Assembly: GCF_000599865.1 (NCBI RefSeq)
Contig: NZ_JHAC01000012.1
Coordinates: 30,592 to 94,591 of the forward strand
Direction of reading: 5' to 3'
DNA: 64,000 nucleotides
Source: Deinococcus phoenicis
Lineage (GTDB): Bacteria; Deinococcota; Deinococci; Deinococcales; Deinococcaceae
The notes beneath the pieces were generated by a model, which was not told where the DNA came from, did not search any database, and saw nothing but the letters and a program-made list of their open reading frames with translations. Below are positions 50,397 through 63,982 of the stretch, in pieces. Made by a program: the position numbers and the translations under genes. Position 1 is the first letter of the stretch. The number at the start of each line of letters is the position of its first letter.

Positions 50397-50397
<1 letters not shown>
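50374..50397 (+). CDS. Possible 7-codon leader ORF before DUF2270
   Basis: ATG 50374 lies 6 nt after TACCCT (50362-50367) and encodes MTRAGVA, ending with TGA at 50395-50397, which overlaps the DUF2270 ATG by one base. The leader includes GGGGTGG that could serve as the SD for the main gene. It may be a leaderless entry site that hands ribosomes to the main frame. Confidence 0.4.
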
Positions 50398-51049
<652 letters not shown>

Positions 51050-51071
<22 letters not shown>

Positions 51072-51880
51072 GAGGTTATGGGCGGTGGGATGTGGGAAAA
51101 GGCCTTCCTACGACCCACAACCCTTCTTTCCCGCCACACCTGCACCCCTGCCAGCAGCGCCGACTGAGCGGGCAGGCTCCACAGGTAGGCGCGGGGCCGC
51201 CGGAGCAGCAGGCAGACCCCCAGCGCGAGCAGTTGCGTACTCAGGCCGAGGTTCACGGCGACCCGGTTGATGGCGTGGGGCGTGTAGGCGAGGCGGTCGG
51301 CGGGGGAGGGGGCGCCGCCCGCAGCCGCCCGCAGCCTGCGCTCGAACAGCGCCCCCAGCATCCGCTCCTGCGGCGTGAAGTACAGGGCGTAGCCGAGTTT
51401 CAGGGCCGCCAGCACCTGCGGATGATCCCCGGCCTGGGCGGGCGGCTCGCGGAACACTTCGCCCCGCGCCGCGCGGTGGTCGCGTTCCCACAGGTAATCC
51501 ACGCTCAGGATCAGGCTTTGCAGCAGGGTCAGGGGCAGGCCCCAGCGCCCGGCCAGGCTGACCAGCACGGCGGCATTGACCACCACGTCCATCTCGGAGT
51601 CCAGGTAGCGGCCCGTCTCGGTGGTCTGTCCGGTGGCGCGGGCGAGCTGCCCGTCCAGGTTGTCCAGCAGCGTCTTGACCTGGAGGAGCGCGGCGGGCGT
51701 GAGGTGATGACCCCGGCGCAGCAGCACCCCGGCCAGCACACCCAGCGCCGTATGGGTCAGCACGACCGCTGCGGGATTCACCTTCCGGCGGGCGAGGGGG
51801 GGCAGGAGCCGCCCGGCCAGGGGCCGGAACAGGCTCTCGGCGGCCCACTCGCGGGCGGGGCGGGTCTTAGCGTGCGTCAT
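51050..51880 (-). CDS. CDP-alcohol phosphatidyltransferase family protein
   Basis: The 276-residue membrane enzyme has an intact CDP-OH-P motif at about residues 73-98: [12 protein letters not shown], then [14 protein letters not shown], satisfying D-x2-DG-x2-AR-x8-G-x3-D-x3-D. It makes a phosphodiester lipid from CDP-diacylglycerol or a CDP-alcohol; the acceptor is unknown. It is the third gene of a minus-strand group, 36 bp after the small membrane protein gene. The C-terminal tail after the last span is likely cytoplasmic. Confidence 0.85.
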
Positions 51881-51916
51881 GTGCGGGCGTCACGCCAGGC
51901 CCTCCCGAGCTGAATC

Positions 51917-52293
51917 TCAGCGCCTGCCACCACTGCCGCGCGGCGGTCCCTTGCGGACGCCGGCGTAGCGGTTGCGCTCCTTGCGGCGTTCGGCGCTGGT
52001 CAGGGTGCTCCTGCCGGTGCCGGTGCGGCCCGCGCTTCCCCGCTGCTGGGCCAGCCGCCGGGGCACGAAGGTGTCCACCGTCAGAAAGCGCGCCAGCGGC
52101 ACGTACAGCACCAGCACGAACAGCAGCGTGCCCCACCAGGTGTCCAGATACTTCCCCAGCCCCGCCGCCCGCACCGCCGCCGAGAGCAGCGACGCCAGCA
52201 GCGCGAACAGCAGCACCCGCACGAACAGCTTCAGCAGCTTGCGGGGCGTGAAGCCGGGGTCCGGGTCGGGGGTGGTCAGCCAGCGCCAGGGGT

Positions 52294-52297
<4 letters not shown>
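51917..52297 (-). CDS. Small membrane protein of unknown function (126 aa)
   Basis: It has two likely spans ([24 protein letters not shown] and [20 protein letters not shown]), then a strongly basic tail ([20 protein letters not shown]...[10 protein letters not shown]) that could bind nucleic acid or anionic lipid. The TTG at 52297 has GGGGAGG upstream and overlaps the stop of the preceding gene (TTGA). No family is recognised. Confidence 0.65.
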
Positions 52298-53193
<896 letters not shown>

Positions 53194-53236
53194 TCCCGGC
53201 AGTCTACAGGCACCCGCGAGAGAATAAAGTCTCCCC

Positions 53237-54106
53237 ATGTTCCAGGACTTCAGGCTGGAGAGGGTCGAGCTTTCGGAAGCCACCTTGCGTGTCCGCCACG
53301 GCGGTTCCGGCCCGCCGGTCCTGCTGCTGCACGGGCACCCGCGCACGCACACGACCTGGCACCGGGTGGCCCCCCGGCTGGCCGAACAGCATACGGTCGT
53401 CTGCCCCGACCTGCGCGGCTTCGGGCAGTCCTCGCAGCCGCAGGACACGCCGGATCACGCCGGGTCCTCCAAGCGGGCCAAGGCGCGCGACTGCGTGGAG
53501 CTGATGGCGCATCTGGGCTTCGAGCAGTTCGCCGTCGTGGGCCATGACCGGGGGGCCTACACGGCCTTCCGGGCCGCGCTGGACCACCCCGGGGTCGTCA
53601 CGAAGCTCGCGGTGCTGGACGCCGTGCCCATCGCGGAAGCCCTCCAGAGATGCGACGCCCGTTTTGCCGGGGCGTGGTGGCACTGGTTCTTTTTCGGCCA
53701 GCCCGAGAAACCCGAGCGGGCGATTCTGGCCGACCCCGACGCCTGGTATGGGAACACGCCCGGCAAGGCCACGCAGATGGGCGCGGAGAACTACGCCGAC
53801 TACCGCGCCGCCATCCACGACCCCGCTGTGGTTCACGGCATGGTGGAGGACTACCGCGCGGGCCTGGGCCTCGACCGCGCACACGACGAGGCCGACAGGC
53901 AGGCCGGGCGGCAGGTGCGCTGCCCGACCCTGCTGCTGTGGTCCCTGAAGGACGACCTGGAAGACCTGTACGGCGATGTCCTCGCGGTCTGGCGGCCCTG
54001 GGCGGCAAACCTGCGCGGCCACGGCATCGACTCCGGGCACCACATGGCCGAGGAAGCCCCCGCCGAACTCGCGGCGGCCCTTCTCGCCTTCCTGCACGGG
54101 GATTGA
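53237..54106 (+). CDS. Alpha/beta hydrolase, haloacetate dehalogenase-like
   Basis: The 289-residue protein has [18 protein letters not shown] (oxyanion loop), the nucleophile elbow [15 protein letters not shown] with Asp in place of Ser, as in fluoroacetate dehalogenases and epoxide hydrolases, [10 protein letters not shown], and the catalytic [13 protein letters not shown]is. [20 protein letters not shown] matches the cap of the haloacetate dehalogenase group. The actual substrate is unknown. TAAAGT lies 6 nt before the ATG. Confidence 0.8.
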   Translation: MFQDFRLERVELSEATLRVRHGGSGPPVLLLHGHPRTHTTWHRVAPRLAEQHTVVCPDLRGFGQSSQPQDTPDHAGSSKRAKARDCVELMAHLGFEQFAVVGHDRGAYTAFRAALDHPGVVTKLAVLDAVPIAEALQRCDARFAGAWWHWFFFGQPEKPERAILADPDAWYGNTPGKATQMGAENYADYRAAIHDPAVVHGMVEDYRAGLGLDRAHDEADRQAGRQVRCPTLLLWSLKDDLEDLYGDVLAVWRPWAANLRGHGIDSGHHMAEEAPAELAAALLAFLHGD

Positions 54107-54137
54107 GCAGCCCGCGTTCTCCCGTATCCTGCTCCCC

Positions 54138-54917
54138 ATGACCGCCGAGCGCCTGACCCTGCCCGAACCGCTGCGCCGCGTGCTGCCCGCCGCCCGCTGG
54201 GAGGCCGTGACGGAGGGGTGCAGCGGCGCGGGCGTGTGGCGCTCCCAGAAGTACGTGGTGAAGGTGCAGGAACGCGGGGGGCTGCCCGTCAGCACCTTGC
54301 AGCAGGAGCGCGAGCGGCTGCGCTGGCTGTGGCGCCGCGTGCCGGTGCCCGCCGTGGTGGGCTTCGAAACGACCCCCACGCACGAGTACCTCGCCATGAC
54401 CCGCCTGCCCGGCATCCCCATGAGCGACCCCGATGCCGCGCTGCACCCCGAGCGCGTCACCGACCTGCTGGCCCGCGCCCTGCGTGAACTGCACGCCCTG
54501 CCCGCCCGCGAATGCCCCTTCAACATGTCCTTGCCCGTCACCCTGCGCTTGGCCCGCGAACAGGTGCAGGCCGGACAGGTGGACGAAACCAACTTCGACG
54601 CCGAACGGCAGGGCAGAAGCGCGGCAGATGTGTTTAACGAACTCATCCGCACCCGGCCCGCGCGGGAGGACATCGTGGTCACGCACGGTGACCCCTGCCT
54701 GCCGAACGTCATCCTGAACGGCGAGTACGTGGAGGGCTTCGTGGACCTGGGCCGCGCGGGGCTGGCCGACCGCCACGCCGACCTCGCGCTGGCGCACCGT
54801 GACCTGACCGCCGACTTCGGCCCGGAACACGCCGAACGCTTCCTCGACCTCTACGGGCGCGCGCTGGTAGACGAGGGCAAGCTGGCGTATTACCGCCTGC
54901 TGGACGAGTTGTTCTGA
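54138..54917 (+). CDS. Aminoglycoside 3'-phosphotransferase-like kinase
   Basis: The 259-residue protein aligns across the APH(3') family: [10 protein letters not shown] (ATP Lys), the catalytic [19 protein letters not shown], then [24 protein letters not shown], which is nearly diagnostic of APH(3') (usual form [20 protein letters not shown]). The C-terminus ends YYRLLDELF, as in known enzymes. It may give kanamycin/neomycin resistance, but native Deinococcus copies could have another substrate. TATCCT lies 7 nt before the ATG. Confidence 0.82.
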   Translation: MTAERLTLPEPLRRVLPAARWEAVTEGCSGAGVWRSQKYVVKVQERGGLPVSTLQQERERLRWLWRRVPVPAVVGFETTPTHEYLAMTRLPGIPMSDPDAALHPERVTDLLARALRELHALPARECPFNMSLPVTLRLAREQVQAGQVDETNFDAERQGRSAADVFNELIRTRPAREDIVVTHGDPCLPNVILNGEYVEGFVDLGRAGLADRHADLALAHRDLTADFGPEHAERFLDLYGRALVDEGKLAYYRLLDELF

Positions 54918-54921
54918 GCCG

Positions 54922-55080
54922 TTACTCCGGCTGCTGACGGGCCAGCAAGTCCCGCAGGCGCTTCAGCGCATGGAAGCCGCCTGCCCCGGCCCGCCAGAGG
55001 CGCTCGCAGGCACCTTCCGTGTGCAGGTCCTCCAGGTGGAACGCTGCTCCGTCGTGGCGGGCGTCGTACTCGTACCGCAT
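54922..55080 (-). CDS. Small hypothetical protein (52 aa)
   Basis: The frame [29 protein letters not shown] to RQQPE is 52 codons. A strong GAGGAAGGTG lies about 7 nt before the ATG (complement of 55078-55080), which argues for translation. No family is recognised. It is convergent with the APH-like gene, 4 bp from its stop. Confidence 0.5.
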   Translation of the reverse strand: MRYEYDARHDGAAFHLEDLHTEGACERLWRAGAGGFHALKRLRDLLARQQPE

Positions 55081-55208
55081 GGACTTCACCTTCCTCGTGG
55101 GCTTCCGGGGAAGCCGGGCCTTGTTGGGCCGTGAACGGCGCGCGGCGGACCGCCAGTGGACAGCCTGACCGTACGCGCTCCCAGCGGGCCAGCGCATCCC
55201 GAATATGG

Positions 55209-55348
55209 CTCATACGGTTGCCGTCCAATCCGTTCTCAAATCGGGAAAGCGCCGATTCAATAACTCCTTTCCCGGCAACCGTTTCCTTCTGGCTCGCTCC
55301 GCTCGGGTTGAACAGTTTTTGTCACTGTTCAACCGGAATTCGTATCAG
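55209..55348. repeat. MITE-like element with terminal inverted repeats
   Basis: The 140-bp element is bounded by CTCATACGGTTGCCGTCC (left) and, on the other strand, CTGATACGAATTCCGGTT (right), imperfect inverted repeats. Inside are a perfect 11-bp hairpin GGTTGAACAGT / ACTGTTCAACC (55306-55334) and a second inverted repeat ACGGTTGCCG (55214-55223) / CGGCAACCGT (55273-55282). No coding sequence is present, which suits a non-autonomous miniature element. Confidence 0.6.
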
Positions 55349-55392
55349 GCACGCTCCGCCAACTGGCCGAGGGGCCATGCTCTACTTGCCCC

Positions 55393-57615
<2,223 letters not shown>

Positions 57616-57628
57616 GGGTCAGGTCTGT

Positions 57629-58780
57629 CTACCGGGTGTGTGCCCGCAGCCAGCTTGCCATGTCGTTCATCGGTCCCTGCGCCATCGGCGCGAAGGTGTC
57701 CTGGGTGAAGCTGGGCGCGGGGCCGAGCGAGTGGCCCAGGCCCGGATACAGCCGCAGGGTATGGTCAGTGTTGCCACCCGCCCCGAGCGCCGCGTCCAGC
57801 TTCTGGGCAGAAGCCGGGTCGATATTGCCGTCATTCGCACCCTGAAGAATCAGTACCGGGAGCTTCAGGCGCGGGGCCAGCGCGCCCAGGGTGGGCAGGG
57901 CGCTGCCGGGGCCGTAGAAGCCGGGCTGCGTGTCCAGGCTGCGGTAGAAGGTCTGAATCAGCGGCAACGCCTCGCCGCGCAGGTTGATGCGCCCGTCGCC
58001 GTCGGTATCCAGCACGGTACTGAGCTTGGGGGCCTGGGGTGTGCTATCCAGCGACAGCAGGAGTTGCGCCTGCATCTTTGCCAGCCCGGAGCCGGGGCCG
58101 GTCAGGGCCGCCAGCACGCCCTGGAGGTCCACGCTGCCCCCGGGCGCATACGGGGCTAGGTAGGTCAGGCCCACCCGCTCGAACTGGTGGGCGAACGTCT
58201 CCCCGTAGCCCTCCACCACCGGCCCCTGCACGATCAGCCCGCCGGCTCCCGTCTCCAGCGCCAGGTGGGCCGCCAGGACGCTGCCCTCACTCCACCCGTA
58301 GACGAAGACCCGGCCCGGGTCCACGCCCGGCTGCGCCTTCGCCGTGTTCAGCGCGGTGCGGGCATCGGCCAGCAGGTCGGTCATCTTCAGTTTTCCGTAG
58401 GCCGCGGAGGCGGCGGGGGCCGTCTGCGGGTCGAAACTCGCCGCCGCGTGCCGCTTGTCGAAGCGCATGACCGCGAAGCCCGCGCGGGTCAGGGCGTGGG
58501 CCAGTTCACCCAGCGACCCCGGCACCCGTCCACCCCCGAAGGTGGCGTAGCTGCCGTTCAGGTCCTCCAGCCCGGTGCCCTGGATCAGCAGCACCAGCGG
58601 GGCTTTCCCCTGACCGGCGGGCAGCGTCAGCTCGGCGCGGCTGGGAACGCCGCCCAGATTCAGCGTGAGGCTGCGGGTCACGGTGGCCTGGGAGGCCGTG
58701 GCCTGACCCACGCCCCCCGCGTGGGCGGAACTCAGTCCCAGGGCGAGCAGGCCCGCCAGGAGCAACGCTTTGCTGTTCAT
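57629..58780 (-). CDS. Exported alpha/beta hydrolase with EF-hand-like insert
   Basis: The 383-residue protein has a signal peptide ([21 protein letters not shown]). The hydrolase core has [15 protein letters not shown] (oxyanion), the nucleophile [14 protein letters not shown] (GWSEGS), [13 protein letters not shown] (Asp) and YPGLGHSLG (His). Between strands is [13 protein letters not shown] (about residues 259-271), a calcium-binding EF-hand-like loop (dockerin/EF spacing D.DGDG) seldom found inside this fold. It is convergent with the MMPL gene. TAGAGT lies 6 nt before the ATG (leaderless). Confidence 0.85.
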   Translation of the reverse strand: MNSKALLLAGLLALGLSSAHAGGVGQATASQATVTRSLTLNLGGVPSRAELTLPAGQGKAPLVLLIQGTGLEDLNGSYATFGGGRVPGSLGELAHALTRAGFAVMRFDKRHAAASFDPQTAPAASAAYGKLKMTDLLADARTALNTAKAQPGVDPGRVFVYGWSEGSVLAAHLALETGAGGLIVQGPVVEGYGETFAHQFERVGLTYLAPYAPGGSVDLQGVLAALTGPGSGLAKMQAQLLLSLDSTPQAPKLSTVLDTDGDGRINLRGEALPLIQTFYRSLDTQPGFYGPGSALPTLGALAPRLKLPVLILQGANDGNIDPASAQKLDAALGAGGNTDHTLRLYPGLGHSLGPAPSFTQDTFAPMAQGPMNDMASWLRAHTR

Positions 58781-58810
58781 GCGCGCACTCTAGAAGGTAG
58801 GCTGCTTGCC

Positions 58811-59473
58811 ATGAAAGCCCCGGAGGAAAGCAGCCTGCCCGCCGTGGCCGGGCCGGTGGTGATCGGGGATGTCCGGCGGGCGCAGGTCGTCACCGACCGG
58901 AACCAGTTGCGGCGGCTGGCCCCTTTCATGGGGGCAGAGCGGACCGTGGCGCAGGCGGCGGCGCGGCTGGGCCTGGGCATTCCGGCGATGTACAAGCTCG
59001 TCACCCGCTTCGTGGCGCTGGGGCTGCTGCAAGAAACCCGGCGTGAGGCGCGGGCGGGCCGGGCCATCCGGCACTACCGGGCGGCCCCCGCCTTCTTCGT
59101 GCCGTTCGAGGTGATGCCGCTCGGCCAGATCGGCCTTCAGAACCGCCGCGTTCACCTCGACCGCTTCGAGCGCAGCCTCGCGGCGGCCATGCGGGAGGGT
59201 TGGCCGCCCGGCTGGGGCACCCTGACCTGCTTCACCCCTTCCGGCGAGGCGTACTACGAGATTGCCTCCGCGCAGGGCGAGCGCTTCGACCCACTCGACC
59301 TCTCCTCGCCCGTGCTGCTCTCGGGCTGGAACCTGCTGACCCTGACGCCGCAGGAGGCCCGCGCCCTTCAGCGCCAGTTGGCCCAGGTCATCACGCCCTA
59401 TCTGGGCCGGACCGGTGGGGGCGAGACGTACTTGCTGGGCACCTTCCTGTGCCGCGACCAGGGGGACCGCTGA
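58811..59473 (+). CDS. Winged-helix transcriptional regulator, ArsR-like
   Basis: The 220-residue protein has an N-terminal HTH (LRRLAPFMGAERTVAQAAARLGLGIPAMYKLVTRFVALGLLQETRREARAGRAIRHYRA, about residues 36-93). A C-terminal region of about 120 residues with no recognised ligand domain follows. It is divergent from the exported hydrolase, with both -10 boxes inside the 30-bp gap, so it may control that gene. ATG 58811 has TAGGCT 7 nt upstream. Confidence 0.75.
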   Translation: MKAPEESSLPAVAGPVVIGDVRRAQVVTDRNQLRRLAPFMGAERTVAQAAARLGLGIPAMYKLVTRFVALGLLQETRREARAGRAIRHYRAAPAFFVPFEVMPLGQIGLQNRRVHLDRFERSLAAAMREGWPPGWGTLTCFTPSGEAYYEIASAQGERFDPLDLSSPVLLSGWNLLTLTPQEARALQRQLAQVITPYLGRTGGGETYLLGTFLCRDQGDR

Positions 59474-59488
59474 GGGACCCTTCCGCCT

Positions 59489-60397
59489 TCAGCGCCCCCG
59501 TTCCACCACCGTCCCCGCCGTGTCTATCGGCAGATCCAGCACCCGCCCCGTCAGCCCGTTCTTGTTCATCACGCCGTGCAGATAGCGGTGCAGCCGCTCG
59601 GTGTTTTCGCGGACATCGTGAAAGCACAGCACCGTCGGCCCCGCGCCGCTGAGGGCCGCCCCCAGTGCCCCGTGCCGGTGCGCCTCCTCCAGAATGTCGC
59701 TGAGGCCGGGCACCAGCGGCGCGCGCCAGATCTGGTGGACATAGTCCTGCATGGCGTGCCGCAGCAGGTCCAGCCGCCCCTGTGCCAGCGCGGCGGCCAG
59801 CAGCGCGGCGTGCGAGAGGGCATGCACGGCGTCGGCGCGGCTGTATTCCTTTGGCAGCACGGCGCGGGCCTTGCTGGTGCTGAGTTCGAAGTCCGGAATC
59901 AGCACCGTGACCCCCAGGTGCGCGGGCGGGTCCAGCCGGACATAGTGCGTGCCCAGCTTGTCCAGCGTGGCAACCACGATGCCCCCGAACAGCGCCGGGG
60001 CCACGTTGTCCGGGTGGCCTTCCTCGCGGGCCGCCACGTCCAGCAGCGTCTCGTCGTCCAAGGGCCTTCCCAGCAACTCATTTCCTGCCACGATGCCCGC
60101 GACCAGCGCAGCGGCGCTGCTGCCCAGGCCACGCGCCAGCGGCACCTCCGTCTCGATCTCCACACGGGCAGGTGGGAGGGGCCGCCCGGCCCGCTTCGCC
60201 GCCAGCCTCATCGCCCGGTAGACATAGTTGCTCTCGTCGGCGGGTGTGTCCGCCAGCTCCGGCCCCAGCGGAACCACCTCTGTCACCGCCTGCTTTGTTA
60301 CCCGCAGCGTGGTAAAGAGCGGCACACTCAGCCCCAGGCTGTCGAAGCCCGGCCCCAGGTTCGCGCTGGAGGCGGGGGCGCGGATAGTAAAGGTCAT
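59489..60397 (-). CDS. thrB: Homoserine kinase
   Basis: GHMP kinase that makes O-phosphohomoserine for threonine synthesis. The 302-residue protein has the GHMP motifs [50 protein letters not shown] (ATP loop [12 protein letters not shown]), [14 protein letters not shown], and the C-terminal [17 protein letters not shown] 60397 is chosen by the N-terminal similarity. thrC lies 175 bp upstream on the same strand, and the gap may hold its own promoter. Confidence 0.94.
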   Translation of the reverse strand: MTFTIRAPASSANLGPGFDSLGLSVPLFTTLRVTKQAVTEVVPLGPELADTPADESNYVYRAMRLAAKRAGRPLPPARVEIETEVPLARGLGSSAAALVAGIVAGNELLGRPLDDETLLDVAAREEGHPDNVAPALFGGIVVATLDKLGTHYVRLDPPAHLGVTVLIPDFELSTSKARAVLPKEYSRADAVHALSHAALLAAALAQGRLDLLRHAMQDYVHQIWRAPLVPGLSDILEEAHRHGALGAALSGAGPTVLCFHDVRENTERLHRYLHGVMNKNGLTGRVLDLPIDTAGTVVERGR

Positions 60398-60572
60398 GCG
60401 CCGTCTCCGCTGCGCGGCTCTGCGGGTCTGGGGTGTCTGGGGGTCAACCCGTCTAGAGATCCAGGGGCCGAAGGCAGGCGGCAGACCGCAGAAGGTGGCC
60501 CCTTCTCCACAGGCCACAGGTCACGGGCCGCCACCCCCCGCAGCCCAAAGCCCACACCCCACGCCCCGTTCC

Positions 60573-61610
60573 TCAAAGGATGCTCTCCAGCACCCGCTCC
60601 ATGCTGGCCTCCACCGCCTGCGGGGCTTCCACCGCGCGCAGGGCCGCGTCGGGGTCCTTCAGGCCGTTGCCGGTCAGCACCGCCACGACGGTCTGGCCCG
60701 GCGCGAGTTTTCCGGCCGCGTGCAGCTTCAGCAATCCCGCGACCGGGGTCGCGCTGGCCGGTTCGCAGAACACGCCCTCCTGCGCCACGAGGTTATAGGC
60801 GTGCATGATCTCCTCGTCGGAGGCCATATCGAAAAGGCCGCCACTCTCCCGCACCGCCGCACGCGCCAGGTCGGCACTCGCCGGGTTGCCGATGCGGATG
60901 GCCGTGGCGAGGGTCTGCGGCTCGTCCACAATGGCGTTTCGGACAAAGGGCGCCGCACCCTCGGCCTGAAAGCCCCACATCCGGGGCAGCGAGCTGCTTT
61001 TTCCGGCCTGCTGATACTCGCGGAAGCCCATCCAGTACGCGCTGATATTCCCGGCGTTGCCGACCGGAATGGCGAGGAGGTCCGGGGCCTGGCCCAGTTC
61101 GTCCACGATCTCAAAGGCGCCCGTCTTCTGGCCTTGCAGGCGGTAGGGATTGACGGAGTTCACCAGCGCGATGGGATGCTCGGCGCTGATCTGCCGCACC
61201 AGCCGCAGGGCGGCGTCGAAGTTTCCGTCGATGGCCACGATGCGTGCGCCGTAGGCCAGCGCCTGCGCGAGCTTGCCCAGCGCGATGTTCCCGTCGGGAA
61301 TCAGCACGATGCACTTCAGCCCCGCGCGGGCGGCGTAGGCGGCGGCGGCGGCGCTGGTGTTCCCGGTGCTGGCGCAGATGATCGTGTCCGCGCCGTCCTC
61401 CAGCGCCTTGGCGACCGCCATCACCATGCCCCGGTCCTTGAAACTGCCGGTCGGGTTCAGCCCCTCGTATTTCAGGTACAGGTCCACGCCCAGGTGCCGG
61501 CTCAGCTTCGGTGCGGGAATCAGGGGCGTGTTGCCTTCGTGCAGGCTGAGCAGGGGCGTCTGTTCTGTCACAGGCAGGTATTCGCGGTAGCGTTCGATCA
61601 GTCCGGGCAT
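60573..61610 (-). CDS. thrC: Threonine synthase
   Basis: PLP enzyme converting O-phosphohomoserine to threonine. The 345-residue protein is short and of the class II (bacterial/ThrC1) type: [43 protein letters not shown] with the PLP-lysine, [34 protein letters not shown] and [11 protein letters not shown] strong GGAGGAG precedes ATG 61610 (complement of 61608-61610). With thrB it forms a two-gene threonine group. Confidence 0.95.
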   Translation of the reverse strand: MPGLIERYREYLPVTEQTPLLSLHEGNTPLIPAPKLSRHLGVDLYLKYEGLNPTGSFKDRGMVMAVAKALEDGADTIICASTGNTSAAAAAYAARAGLKCIVLIPDGNIALGKLAQALAYGARIVAIDGNFDAALRLVRQISAEHPIALVNSVNPYRLQGQKTGAFEIVDELGQAPDLLAIPVGNAGNISAYWMGFREYQQAGKSSSLPRMWGFQAEGAAPFVRNAIVDEPQTLATAIRIGNPASADLARAAVRESGGLFDMASDEEIMHAYNLVAQEGVFCEPASATPVAGLLKLHAAGKLAPGQTVVAVLTGNGLKDPDAALRAVEAPQAVEASMERVLESIL

Positions 61611-62209
<599 letters not shown>

Positions 62210-62226
62210 GCTCCCGCGCCTTGCCG

Positions 62227-62255
62227 CCGGACTCCCTGAGGGGTCCGGTTTTTTT
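62227..62255 (+). terminator. Intrinsic terminator after the GlsB-like gene
   Basis: CCGGACTCC-CTGA-GGGGTCCGG (62227-62248), a 9-bp stem with one wobble pair, followed by seven T (62249-62255). Confidence 0.9.
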
Positions 62256-62392
62256 GTGCGCCAGCTCCTCCTGTCTTCTCGCGGTGTGCTACAGTTGGAA
62301 GGCTTGCCTGACCCTGCCCGGCGCGGCACTGGCCTTTTTCAGGCCACCGCCCCCGGCACAACAGCGGGCCAGGCTCAAGAAGGAGTACGAAC

Positions 62393-62608
62393 ATGTCGAA
62401 AGTGTGCGAAGTATGCGGGAAGGGACCGATCGTGGTGAACTCGGTTATTCGCCGTGGTAAGGCCCGGGCTGCGGGCGGCGTCGGCCGCAAGGTCACCGGC
62501 ATCACCAAGCGGGTCCAGAAGCCCAACCTCCAGCCCCTCACCGTCAACCGGGGCGGCGTGGCCGTGCGGATGCGCGTCTGCACCAAGTGCCGCAAGAGCC
62601 TCATCTGA
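62393..62608 (+). CDS. rpmB: 50S ribosomal protein L28
   Basis: The 71-residue protein has the bL28 zinc-ribbon type (CEVCGK at the start, CTKCRK at the end), HN-like [21 protein letters not shown], and [14 protein letters not shown] strong AAGAAGGAG lies 6-14 nt before ATG 62393. It is a single-gene unit with its own terminator, and its unusual Cys pairs indicate a zinc-binding (C+) form. Confidence 0.95.
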   Translation: MSKVCEVCGKGPIVVNSVIRRGKARAAGGVGRKVTGITKRVQKPNLQPLTVNRGGVAVRMRVCTKCRKSLI

Positions 62609-62637
62609 CCCCAGCCCCACCTCTCGCTGAACCGAGC

Positions 62638-62672
62638 GCGCCCCTGTCCTGACCGGAGAGGGGCGCTTTCTG
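62638..62672 (+). terminator. Intrinsic terminator after rpmB
   Basis: GCGCCCCT (62638-62645) pairs with AGGGGCGC (62659-62666) and is followed by TTTCT. Confidence 0.8.
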
Positions 62673-62706
62673 TGAAGGGTCAAGTGGCCGTGTGCCCGCT
62701 TGCCGC

Positions 62707-63228
62707 TCAGACCTTCGGCTTCCGGTCACCGATGAAGCTGGCGATCAGGAGCAGCAGCGTGCCTCCCACCACGCAGGCGTCGGCGATGTTGAAAATCGGG
62801 AAGTCCCCGGCGTTCAGCGCCCGCGTGACGGCACTCAGCGGCGGCGCATGCAGCATGTCGGTCACCCGCCCCAGGCGCAGGCCGTCGATGGTGTTGCCGA
62901 TGGCCCCCGCCGCGATCATGCTCAGCACCACGGACAGAAACCGGCCCGGGGGCCGAACCACCACATACGTGAGAATCCCCAGCCCAACCAGCAACCGCGC
63001 CGCAGCCAGCGGGACCGCCGACCCCGAAAAGAGACTCCACGCCGCTCCGGTGTTAAAAGTCAGCACCCAGTCCAGCACCCCCGGAATAAAGGGAATGGGC
63101 GCGGCCCCGTAGGTGAGGTGGGCCAGCGCCCACGCCTTGAGGGCCTGGTCGGCGGCGATCAGCAGGGCAGCGATAAGCAGCGGCACCCAGGCGGGAAAGG
63201 AGCGCTGGCGGTCGAGCAGGGTGGGCAC
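62707..63228 (-). CDS. lspA: Lipoprotein signal peptidase
   Basis: Type II signal peptidase that cleaves prolipoprotein signal peptides. The 173-residue protein has four spans, with [12 protein letters not shown] in the first, [31 protein letters not shown] (first catalytic Asp region) and [14 protein letters not shown] (second Asp, NIAD). GTG 63228 is selected over an upstream open frame because TATACT lies exactly 7 nt before it and the first span then starts near residue 12. Confidence 0.93.
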   Translation of the reverse strand: MPTLLDRQRSFPAWVPLLIAALLIAADQALKAWALAHLTYGAAPIPFIPGVLDWVLTFNTGAAWSLFSGSAVPLAAARLLVGLGILTYVVVRPPGRFLSVVLSMIAAGAIGNTIDGLRLGRVTDMLHAPPLSAVTRALNAGDFPIFNIADACVVGGTLLLLIASFIGDRKPKV

Positions 63229-63319
63229 GCCGCGCAGTATAGGGAGCGGGCGGACCCGGCAGCCGTGGGGAAGGGGGGGCGGGCGCCGCGTTACATTGTC
63301 CAGGCCCAGCCCACCGACA

Positions 63320-63796
63320 ATGAACGGCATGGCGAACGTGGAATCCTTCGATCTCGACCACACCAAGGTTCAGGCTCCTTACATCCGGCTGGCGGGCGTC
63401 AAGACCACCCCGCGCGGCGACCAGATCAGTAAATACGATCTGCGCCTGCTTCAGCCCAACCGGGGCGCGATTGATCCGGCGGCCATCCACACCCTCGAAC
63501 ATCTGCTGGCCGGCTACCTGCGCGACCATCTTCAGAACGTGGTGGACGTTTCCCCGATGGGCTGCCGAACCGGCATGTATATGGCCGTCATCGGTGCGCC
63601 GGATGAAGAGGGTGTCCTGCGCGCCTTCGAGGCCGCCCTGCGGGATACCGAGGCCCACGACCGGCCCATTCCCGGTGTCAGCGAACTGGAGTGCGGCAAC
63701 TACCGTGACCATGACCTTGACGCGGCCCGTCAGCATGCCCGTGACGCTCTGAGTCAGGGCCTCAAGGTGCAGGAAACGATTCTGCTGCAACGCTGA
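63320..63796 (+). CDS. luxS: S-ribosylhomocysteine lyase LuxS
   Basis: Metal-dependent enzyme producing homocysteine and the AI-2 precursor from S-ribosylhomocysteine. The 158-residue protein has [20 protein letters not shown], the metal motif [15 protein letters not shown] (HxxEH), [11 protein letters not shown] with the catalytic Cys, and ECGNYRDHD. The start [10 protein letters not shown] parallels the D. radiodurans MPDMANVESF, so ATG 63320 is preferred over ATG 63329. No SD or close -10 box was seen. Confidence 0.95.
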   Translation: MNGMANVESFDLDHTKVQAPYIRLAGVKTTPRGDQISKYDLRLLQPNRGAIDPAAIHTLEHLLAGYLRDHLQNVVDVSPMGCRTGMYMAVIGAPDEEGVLRAFEAALRDTEAHDRPIPGVSELECGNYRDHDLDAARQHARDALSQGLKVQETILLQR

Positions 63797-63822
63797 AACG
63801 TCAGAGGCCCTCGGCGGCCGAC

Positions 63823-63847
63823 CTCCCCGACCTGCCTAGCCGGGGAA
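63823..63847 (+). terminator. Weak terminator candidate after luxS
   Basis: CTCCCCG (63823-63829) pairs with CGGGGAAG (63841-63848) and is followed by TTTC. The T tract is short. Confidence 0.4.
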
Positions 63848-63926
63848 GTTTCGTCTGGAAAGCTCGTCTGAGAGGGCGTCTTCTGGCAGTCCATCCCATC
63901 TATAAGGTGCCGTGGCGTATGGGGGG

Positions 63927-63955
63927 TTGACAGGTGGAGCGGGTGCCTGTATCTT
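63927..63955 (+). promoter_or_regulatory. Strong sigma70-type promoter
   Basis: TTGACA (63927-63932), a 17-bp spacer, then TATCTT (63950-63955). It sits about 30 nt before an ATG at 63983 that begins a gene running off the right edge, and would give a leader of about 20 nt. Confidence 0.75.
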
Positions 63956-63982
63956 TTCTGAGCCTCGGTTGAGGCGAGCAGC

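Noticed and set aside
60398..60572. A small gene between thrB and thrC
   Set aside because: No start with SD or -10 box was found; the sequence looks like GC-rich intergenic repeats.
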